Shown here: in pieces, positions 1 to 7,276 of the stretch | How the letters are laid out: every line of letters starts with the position of its first letter | How positions within the stretch are numbered: position 1 is the stretch's first letter | Source of the DNA: Tritrichomonas musculus | Lineage: Eukaryota > Parabasalia > Tritrichomonadida > Tritrichomonadidae | DNA length: 21,213 bases | Direction of reading: 5' to 3' | Assembly: GCA_039105265.1 (NCBI GenBank) | Contig: JAPFFF010000505.1 | Coordinates: 1 to 21,213 of the forward strand | Position numbers and translations under genes: made by a program | Notes under the pieces: model-generated | The model's input: the letters and a program-made list of their open reading frames with translations, nothing else | Told to the model about the DNA's origin: nothing | Database searches by the model: none

Positions 1-2412
1 ACATTGTATTTCGATAGATTGCAATACAATTGATGTATAATTGTAAATAGAATCGTTATATTTATGAGTAGTGGTAAAAAATGCTTTGATTTTTGAATAT
101 GCTCTCTAATATATCCCAAAAATACAATTTTTTGATTTTTCAAAAACATTTAAAAAATGATAAAAGTAATATCAATCTCATTAAATCGACGAAATAAATT
201 GTGTTATAGGATGTTCTTCGTTTGATATCATTTAATGTTATAAATATCCCATACACATAAAAATACAAACAAAAACTATTTTTTTATAATGGTCATTAAA
301 AATGCATTCAAACAGAATGAAAATATAAAGGCCTTGCTGGTATCAAATGGTTTGTTTTTACTTGCAATTTTACTTTTATATGGCTTTAGTTCAAGATAAA
401 AAGATACTGCAGATATTTGAGTCTTTTTCTTAAAAACACGCACTTATCAATTTTTCAAAAAACAAAAATTTTATAAAAAAAGAATCATTATGATGCATAC
501 AAATGTTACCAAAGGACAATAATGCATATATTAATTTTATATTATGTAATGTTCTATATGAAATGGAAATTATTGAGTTTCACTTTTTCTATATGTGACT
601 TTTTGATAAAATAAAATTTTTAAAATTTTTGATTTTAAAAATACTAGAACGTAGGAAACTTTCGAATTTTGGAGATATGATTCGAAATTGATATATTATA
701 ATTATTGGGAGTAAATATTATCAAATATAAATTTTGAGCAAAATCGTGGCGTTGGGTTTTTCGGAAAATACGTTTTTTCAAAAATGACGCGAAAAAGATA
801 GTATAGCAAGAGTTCAAAGATATCGTGAAAATATATTATATAGGATGTATAGTTAATCATATATTATCTATTAAATGTTTACTTAGCCATGGCTTGTGTA
901 GAGATATGTATGAAACAAAGTTATGCATGGTGCATGTTAATTTGCACTTTAGTATATTAGGAAAAAAGTGACAAAGTGAAAGGTAACTAAGTGCGCATGA
1001 TATGTTAAAACGAGTTTTATATTCTCATATATGTTATAGCAGAAAATCAGATTTGCAGACATGTTCTATAAGAAAATCGTATTTAGAAAATTTTTTCGGA
1101 AGAAAATTGGTTTTTTCCAATTTTTGAAAAAAGTGCCTTTTTTAATATATTTATATACTGATCAAAAAGTGACATTTTAAGATAATAACCATATAAAAAT
1201 AATTATCATAGAGTGATAAATATAATTATCACAAAAAAATCGGAGCTTAACCATTGCATCCGGAGATACGTCGATTTTTGTGGTTTTTCGATGATTTTAC
1301 GATTTTTTTAAAAAAAGCTGACATAATAAATGCGTACACCTACAGGCATTCAGTAAAAAATTTATTAATTAATAGTTTATTATCTGTATTATAATATATC
1401 AGAATTTAAAAAAATTCCAACGCCACAATTTTGAAAAAAGTTTGTTTCAAGTTACAACAAAAATTGAATGGGATTTCCTCTCAATTTTTGAAAATTGTTT
1501 TAACAATATCTCAGATTATAAGCAAAATAAATGATATGTTTTATAACAAAATATTATTATAATATGATTATCTTTATTATATATTAGTTTCAAGAAATTT
1601 TCCAGAGTTTCCTACGTTCTAGTATTTTGGCCCTCTAAAGCCAAAAATTTAATGATTGACGTAAAACATTGAATTTTTCAATACAACAACCTATTTTTTA
1701 AGATGGAAATAGAATTATAACATAAAATACTATCTTTATGTCTTTAAAAAAATGAAAAAATAAATTTGTGTATAGTTTAAACATAGATAAATTGTATGCA
1801 TCACGTCACGTTTTTTGAAAAAGAGCTGATATTGTAAGATTGCATAGTTTTTGATAATAGTATATATAACAAATATCTGATATTATTCCTATATGATATC
1901 ATTTGTATATTTAAAATGCTGATATAACTTGTTTTTGTGGAGATAACTATGTCAAATATTGAACATAAATTTTTATCTTGGAACTTTTTTCTTCTTTTAA
2001 AAAAAATATCATTAGAAAAAAGTGCTTCTTTCCATTTTAATTATGAATCTGAAAGTATAAGCAAAGTATAACATTTTTGCAAATTAAAAAGATGATAATC
2101 ATGCTTCTTTTAGTATTAAATTGTAAAAAACAAGATCGCGAATATAGAAGAAATGATAGGGAAATGCTGACTAATTTGTAAATCTTTATTAAGGCATGAA
2201 AGAAAAAAAGCATGTACCTAATTTTACCATTGCTTTATTTAGTATGCATATTAAGGAATATATATCTAAAAAAATCTAAGTTGTTAAGTTATAACTAGTC
2301 ATATTTTTTTTCAGTCTAAAGAATATAGCAGTTTAGTATATTGTAACAGAAAAAAAACTTGATTGATTAATGACTAGCAGTTTGCGATTTTTCCCATAAA
2401 ATCTATAATATG
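1..2412 (+). repeat. Array copy 1, variant unit with a 20-bp deletion
   Basis: This is a complete unit except for 20 bases missing between 311 and 312, which makes it 2,412 bp. Elsewhere it matched copy 2 wherever I compared. It is the only variant copy seen and lies at the window's left edge. The preceding sequence is not shown, so it cannot be said whether this is the array's first copy. Confidence 0.97.
311..312. other. Deletion junction in copy 1
   Basis: The sequence attcaa is joined directly to acagaatg; other copies have 20 bp between. It is the only difference found between array copies and a usable marker for placing reads. Confidence 0.93.
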
Positions 2413-2414
2413 AC

Positions 2415-2457
2415 ATTGTATTTCGATAGATTGCAATACAATTGATGTATAATTGTA
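2415..2457. repeat. Cluster of ATTGTAT/ATACAAT inverted motifs
   Basis: The sequence attgtat (2415-2421) is mirrored by atacaat (2436-2442). Overlapping it, acaatt (2438-2443) is mirrored by aattgt (2451-2456) around a 7-base spacer that contains the start of tataat. The nested inverted motifs resemble an operator-like site, but the base composition makes chance plausible. It recurs in all nine copies. Confidence 0.4.
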
Positions 2458-2723
2458 AATAGAATCGTTATATTTATGAGTAGTGGTAAAAAATGCTTTG
2501 ATTTTTGAATATGCTCTCTAATATATCCCAAAAATACAATTTTTTGATTTTTCAAAAACATTTAAAAAATGATAAAAGTAATATCAATCTCATTAAATCG
2601 ACGAAATAAATTGTGTTATAGGATGTTCTTCGTTTGATATCATTTAATGTTATAAATATCCCATACACATAAAAATACAAACAAAAACTATTTTTTTATA
2701 ATGGTCATTAAAAATGCATTCAA

Positions 2724-2743
2724 TTATTTGATTATTTCTAAAC
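2724..2743 (+). repeat. 20-bp segment present in copies 2-9, absent from copy 1
   Basis: These 20 bases, from ttatttg to ctaaac, are lost in copy 1, whose flanks join between 311 and 312. There is no flanking microhomology at the join. The segment contains a short imperfect internal repeat (attattt twice). The mirrored site in half B (4384-4395, tcaaatattgaa) still keeps related sequence, so loss in copy 1 is more likely than gain in the others. Confidence 0.9.
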
Positions 2744-2882
2744 ACAGAATGAAAATATAAAGGCCTTGCTGGTATCAAATGGTTTGTTTTTACTTGCAAT
2801 TTTACTTTTATATGGCTTTAGTTCAAGATAAAAAGATACTGCAGATATTTGAGTCTTTTTCTTAAAAACACGCACTTATCAA

Positions 2883-2934
2883 TTTTTCAAAAAACAAAAA
2901 TTTTATAAAAAAAGAATCATTATGATGCATACAA
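2883..2934 (+). repeat. Left pair of islands (13 bp and 12 bp) of the dyad
   Basis: The sequences tttttcaaaaaac (2883-2895) and tgatgcatacaa (2923-2934) are exact reverse complements of 4242-4254 and 4224-4235. The spacing between them is 27 bp here and 6 bp in half B, so an indel separates the halves. Order and mirrored position support common descent rather than chance A/T matches. Confidence 0.82.
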
Positions 2935-3069
2935 ATGTTACCAAAGGACAATAATGCATATATTAATTTTATATTATGTAATGTTCTATATGAAATGGAA
3001 ATTATTGAGTTTCACTTTTTCTATATGTGACTTTTTGATAAAATAAAATTTTTAAAATTTTTGATTTTA

Positions 3070-3092
3070 AAAATACTAGAACGTAGGAAACT
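3070..3092 (+). repeat. Left arm of a 23-bp perfect inverted repeat
   Basis: All 23 bases are the exact reverse complement of 4038-4060; the core is tactagaacgtaggaaact. It is the longest exact match seen between the two half-units, with neighbouring sequence much more diverged. A 23-bp exact match is not expected by chance in 2.4 kb. It may mark a constrained site, such as a protein-binding box, or a local gene-conversion patch. Confidence 0.93.
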
Positions 3093-3170
3093 TTCGAATT
3101 TTGGAGATATGATTCGAAATTGATATATTATAATTATTGGGAGTAAATATTATCAAATATAAATTTTGAG

Positions 3171-3187
3171 CAAAATCGTGGCGTTGG
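3171..3187 (+). repeat. Left arm of a 17-bp near-perfect inverted repeat
   Basis: The sequence caaaatcgtggcgttgg matches the reverse complement of 3849-3865 at 16 of 17 positions. The gtggcgttgg core is one of the most GC-rich stretches of this AT-rich unit and is kept in both halves. Confidence 0.88.
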
Positions 3188-3534
3188 GTTTTTCGGAAAA
3201 TACGTTTTTTCAAAAATGACGCGAAAAAGATAGTATAGCAAGAGTTCAAAGATATCGTGAAAATATATTATATAGGATGTATAGTTAATCATATATTATC
3301 TATTAAATGTTTACTTAGCCATGGCTTGTGTAGAGATATGTATGAAACAAAGTTATGCATGGTGCATGTTAATTTGCACTTTAGTATATTAGGAAAAAAG
3401 TGACAAAGTGAAAGGTAACTAAGTGCGCATGATATGTTAAAACGAGTTTTATATTCTCATATATGTTATAGCAGAAAATCAGATTTGCAGACATGTTCTA
3501 TAAGAAAATCGTATTTAGAAAATTTTTTCGGAAG

Positions 3535-3556
3535 AAAATTGGTTTTTTCCAATTTT
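3535..3556. repeat. Hairpin at the first symmetry centre
   Basis: The arms aaaattgg (3535-3542) and ccaatttt (3549-3556) are perfect 8-bp complements around a T6 loop. Its centre, 3545.5, lies among the midpoints of the long-range inverted pairs, so it sits where the two half-units meet head to head. It could be the remnant tip of the original inversion or a small cruciform. A T6 loop in a short AT-rich stem is weak on its own; its position makes it notable. Confidence 0.75.
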
Positions 3557-3634
3557 TGAAAAAAGTGCCTTTTTTAATATATTTATATACTGATCAAAAA
3601 GTGACATTTTAAGATAATAACCATATAAAAATAA

Positions 3635-3663
3635 TTATCATAGAGTGATAAATATAATTATCA
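3635..3663. promoter_or_regulatory. Triple GATA-type motif cluster with dyad symmetry (putative)
   Basis: The sequence ttatca (3635-3640), tgataa (3646-3651) and ttatca (3658-3663) gives three copies of the same hexamer on alternating strands, with spacers of 5 and 6 bp and centre-to-centre steps of 11 and 12 bp, about one helical turn. TGATAA fits the WGATAR site of eukaryotic GATA factors. The neighbour agataataacc (3612-3622) also holds a GATA. In 78% AT DNA such hexamers are common; the regular spacing is the only reason to list it. Binding is inferred, not shown. Confidence 0.35.
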
Positions 3664-3848
3664 CAAAAAAATCGGAGCTTAACCATTGCATCCGGAGATA
3701 CGTCGATTTTTGTGGTTTTTCGATGATTTTACGATTTTTTTAAAAAAAGCTGACATAATAAATGCGTACACCTACAGGCATTCAGTAAAAAATTTATTAA
3801 TTAATAGTTTATTATCTGTATTATAATATATCAGAATTTAAAAAAATT

Positions 3849-3865
3849 CCAACGCCACAATTTTG
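3849..3865 (-). repeat. Right arm of the 17-bp inverted repeat
   Basis: The sequence ccaacgccacaattttg is the partner of 3171-3187 with one mismatch (a for g). Confidence 0.88.
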
Positions 3866-4037
3866 AAAAAAGTTTGTTTCAAGTTACAACAAAAATTGAA
3901 TGGGATTTCCTCTCAATTTTTGAAAATTGTTTTAACAATATCTCAGATTATAAGCAAAATAAATGATATGTTTTATAACAAAATATTATTATAATATGAT
4001 TATCTTTATTATATATTAGTTTCAAGAAATTTTCCAG

Positions 4038-4060
4038 AGTTTCCTACGTTCTAGTATTTT
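4038..4060 (-). repeat. Right arm of the 23-bp perfect inverted repeat
   Basis: This is the exact reverse complement of 3070-3092; the core is agtttcctacgttctagta. Its last four bases are also the start of the hairpin at 4057-4078. Confidence 0.93.
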
Positions 4061-4078
4061 GGCCCTCTAAAGCCAAAA
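4057..4078. repeat. GC-containing hairpin beside the 23-bp arm
   Basis: The stem is ttttggc (4057-4063) and gccaaaa (4072-4078), with the 8-base loop cctctaaa. It follows directly on the right 23-bp arm and is missing from the mirrored position in half A. In the minus direction the 3' stem side runs into A tracts, not a T tract. In the plus direction it is followed by A5 and then TTT, so it is not a classical intrinsic terminator. Confidence 0.7.
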
Positions 4079-4223
4079 ATTTAATGATTGACGTAAAACA
4101 TTGAATTTTTCAATACAACAACCTATTTTTTAAGATGGAAATAGAATTATAACATAAAATACTATCTTTATGTCTTTAAAAAAATGAAAAAATAAATTTG
4201 TGTATAGTTTAAACATAGATAAA

Positions 4224-4254
4224 TTGTATGCATCACGTCACGTTTTTTGAAAAA
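4224..4254 (-). repeat. Right pair of islands (12 bp and 13 bp) of the dyad
   Basis: The sequences ttgtatgcatca (4224-4235) and gttttttgaaaaa (4242-4254) mirror 2923-2934 and 2883-2895. Between them lies cacgtcacg-type sequence, a small CpG-bearing direct repeat (cacgt twice). Confidence 0.82.
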
Positions 4255-4735
4255 GAGCTGATATTGTAAGATTGCATAGTTTTTGATAATAGTATATATA
4301 ACAAATATCTGATATTATTCCTATATGATATCATTTGTATATTTAAAATGCTGATATAACTTGTTTTTGTGGAGATAACTATGTCAAATATTGAACATAA
4401 ATTTTTATCTTGGAACTTTTTTCTTCTTTTAAAAAAAATATCATTAGAAAAAAGTGCTTCTTTCCATTTTAATTATGAATCTGAAAGTATAAGCAAAGTA
4501 TAACATTTTTGCAAATTAAAAAGATGATAATCATGCTTCTTTTAGTATTAAATTGTAAAAAACAAGATCGCGAATATAGAAGAAATGATAGGGAAATGCT
4601 GACTAATTTGTAAATCTTTATTAAGGCATGAAAGAAAAAAAGCATGTACCTAATTTTACCATTGCTTTATTTAGTATGCATATTAAGGAATATATATCTA
4701 AAAAAATCTAAGTTGTTAAGTTATAACTAGTCATA

Positions 4736-4789
4736 TTTTTTTTCAGTCTAAAGAATATAGCAGTTTAGTATATTGTAACAGAAAAAAAA
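4736..4789. repeat. Inverted structure at the second symmetry centre
   Basis: T8C (4736-4744) mirrors GA8 (4781-4789), and ctaaa (4748-4752) mirrors tttag (4764-4768) around an 11-bp spacer. Just outside, ctagtca (4727-4733) mirrors tgactag (4803-4809). Midpoints are 4762.5, 4758 and 4768. This is the tail-to-tail junction of the half-units, about 1,216 bp from the first centre. Confidence 0.72.
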
Positions 4790-4844
4790 CTTGATTGATT
4801 AATGACTAGCAGTTTGCGATTTTTCCCATAAAATCTATAATATG

Positions 4845-7276
4845 ACATTGTATTTCGATAGATTGCAATACAATTGATGTATAATTGTAAATAGAATCGT
4901 TATATTTATGAGTAGTGGTAAAAAATGCTTTGATTTTTGAATATGCTCTCTAATATATCCCAAAAATACAATTTTTTGATTTTTCAAAAACATTTAAAAA
5001 ATGATAAAAGTAATATCAATCTCATTAAATCGACGAAATAAATTGTGTTATAGGATGTTCTTCGTTTGATATCATTTAATGTTATAAATATCCCATACAC
5101 ATAAAAATACAAACAAAAACTATTTTTTTATAATGGTCATTAAAAATGCATTCAATTATTTGATTATTTCTAAACACAGAATGAAAATATAAAGGCCTTG
5201 CTGGTATCAAATGGTTTGTTTTTACTTGCAATTTTACTTTTATATGGCTTTAGTTCAAGATAAAAAGATACTGCAGATATTTGAGTCTTTTTCTTAAAAA
5301 CACGCACTTATCAATTTTTCAAAAAACAAAAATTTTATAAAAAAAGAATCATTATGATGCATACAAATGTTACCAAAGGACAATAATGCATATATTAATT
5401 TTATATTATGTAATGTTCTATATGAAATGGAAATTATTGAGTTTCACTTTTTCTATATGTGACTTTTTGATAAAATAAAATTTTTAAAATTTTTGATTTT
5501 AAAAATACTAGAACGTAGGAAACTTTCGAATTTTGGAGATATGATTCGAAATTGATATATTATAATTATTGGGAGTAAATATTATCAAATATAAATTTTG
5601 AGCAAAATCGTGGCGTTGGGTTTTTCGGAAAATACGTTTTTTCAAAAATGACGCGAAAAAGATAGTATAGCAAGAGTTCAAAGATATCGTGAAAATATAT
5701 TATATAGGATGTATAGTTAATCATATATTATCTATTAAATGTTTACTTAGCCATGGCTTGTGTAGAGATATGTATGAAACAAAGTTATGCATGGTGCATG
5801 TTAATTTGCACTTTAGTATATTAGGAAAAAAGTGACAAAGTGAAAGGTAACTAAGTGCGCATGATATGTTAAAACGAGTTTTATATTCTCATATATGTTA
5901 TAGCAGAAAATCAGATTTGCAGACATGTTCTATAAGAAAATCGTATTTAGAAAATTTTTTCGGAAGAAAATTGGTTTTTTCCAATTTTTGAAAAAAGTGC
6001 CTTTTTTAATATATTTATATACTGATCAAAAAGTGACATTTTAAGATAATAACCATATAAAAATAATTATCATAGAGTGATAAATATAATTATCACAAAA
6101 AAATCGGAGCTTAACCATTGCATCCGGAGATACGTCGATTTTTGTGGTTTTTCGATGATTTTACGATTTTTTTAAAAAAAGCTGACATAATAAATGCGTA
6201 CACCTACAGGCATTCAGTAAAAAATTTATTAATTAATAGTTTATTATCTGTATTATAATATATCAGAATTTAAAAAAATTCCAACGCCACAATTTTGAAA
6301 AAAGTTTGTTTCAAGTTACAACAAAAATTGAATGGGATTTCCTCTCAATTTTTGAAAATTGTTTTAACAATATCTCAGATTATAAGCAAAATAAATGATA
6401 TGTTTTATAACAAAATATTATTATAATATGATTATCTTTATTATATATTAGTTTCAAGAAATTTTCCAGAGTTTCCTACGTTCTAGTATTTTGGCCCTCT
6501 AAAGCCAAAAATTTAATGATTGACGTAAAACATTGAATTTTTCAATACAACAACCTATTTTTTAAGATGGAAATAGAATTATAACATAAAATACTATCTT
6601 TATGTCTTTAAAAAAATGAAAAAATAAATTTGTGTATAGTTTAAACATAGATAAATTGTATGCATCACGTCACGTTTTTTGAAAAAGAGCTGATATTGTA
6701 AGATTGCATAGTTTTTGATAATAGTATATATAACAAATATCTGATATTATTCCTATATGATATCATTTGTATATTTAAAATGCTGATATAACTTGTTTTT
6801 GTGGAGATAACTATGTCAAATATTGAACATAAATTTTTATCTTGGAACTTTTTTCTTCTTTTAAAAAAAATATCATTAGAAAAAAGTGCTTCTTTCCATT
6901 TTAATTATGAATCTGAAAGTATAAGCAAAGTATAACATTTTTGCAAATTAAAAAGATGATAATCATGCTTCTTTTAGTATTAAATTGTAAAAAACAAGAT
7001 CGCGAATATAGAAGAAATGATAGGGAAATGCTGACTAATTTGTAAATCTTTATTAAGGCATGAAAGAAAAAAAGCATGTACCTAATTTTACCATTGCTTT
7101 ATTTAGTATGCATATTAAGGAATATATATCTAAAAAAATCTAAGTTGTTAAGTTATAACTAGTCATATTTTTTTTCAGTCTAAAGAATATAGCAGTTTAG
7201 TATATTGTAACAGAAAAAAAACTTGATTGATTAATGACTAGCAGTTTGCGATTTTTCCCATAAAATCTATAATATG
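4845..7276 (+). repeat. Array copy 3, full-length unit
   Basis: The unit is exactly 2,432 bp and carries the 20-bp segment absent from copy 1. No difference from copy 2 was seen in the stretches compared. Confidence 0.97.

Larger units (their letters stand above)
2337..3545 (+). repeat. Half-unit A of the inverted dimer (about 1.2 kb)
   Basis: This is one of two diverged half-units that make up each 2,432-bp period; it crosses the arbitrary copy 1/copy 2 boundary. Its islands match half-unit B on the other strand in mirrored order: 2484-2491 with 4654-4661, 2646-2654 with 4499-4507, 2719-2731 with 4384-4395 (one base gap), 2842-2851 with 4302-4311, 2883-2895 with 4242-4254, 2923-2934 with 4224-4235, 3070-3092 with 4038-4060, and 3171-3187 with 3849-3865. 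Pair midpoints fall between 3518 and 3579 over an arm of about 1.1 kb, as expected for homology with small indels. Edges are placed at the two symmetry centres and are good to roughly 30 bp. I could not compute overall identity; by eye it is low outside the islands. No gene is seen. Confidence 0.8.
3546..4768 (-). repeat. Half-unit B of the inverted dimer (about 1.2 kb)
   Basis: This is the inverted partner of half-unit A, with matching islands in mirrored order. It differs by clear indels. Between the 17-bp and 23-bp islands it has 172 bp (3866-4037) where half A has 78 bp (3093-3170). Just outside the 23-bp island it has a GC-rich hairpin (4057-4078) where half A has only an A/T run. The halves are thus old relatives, not a fresh palindrome, whereas the dimer repeats without visible change along the array. 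No gene is seen; the longest open stretch noticed (4233-4472, minus) is treated as chance. Confidence 0.8.
2413..4844 (+). repeat. Array copy 2, reference full-length 2,432-bp unit
   Basis: This is the first full-length unit and serves as coordinate reference for the sub-features below. The unit start is arbitrary, set by where the window opens. The natural units are more likely the two inverted halves, whose centres are near 3546 and 4763. Confidence 0.97.

Noticed and set aside
2448-2453. TATAAT box as a bacterial -10 element
   Set aside because: No -35 hexamer at 16-18 bp spacing and no downstream gene. The hexamer is common in DNA with 78% AT.
3321-3392. Short frame starting atggcttgtgta on the plus strand (23 residues)
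   Set aside because: It is too short and has no recognisable product or ribosome-binding context; it fits chance.
4736-4746. Strong 3' splice-site look-alike (T8 followed by CAG), with a donor-like aaaggtaact near 3411-3420
   Set aside because: T runs ending in CAG are expected at this base composition, there are no flanking exons with coding content, and the T8 is explained by the mirrored A8 at 4782-4789.
2413-4844. Concatemer of kinetoplast minicircles (unit size near 2.5 kb, AT-rich)
   Set aside because: The universal CSB-3 dodecamer (GGGGTTGGTGTA) is absent. The best resemblance I found, on the minus strand at 3768-3779, matches only 8 of 12, and CSB-1 and CSB-2 are not seen.
2413-4844. 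Transposon or MITE repeated in tandem
   Set aside because: No transposase frame and no target-site duplications were found. The inverted islands are internal, diverged and spread over the whole unit rather than being clean terminal repeats.
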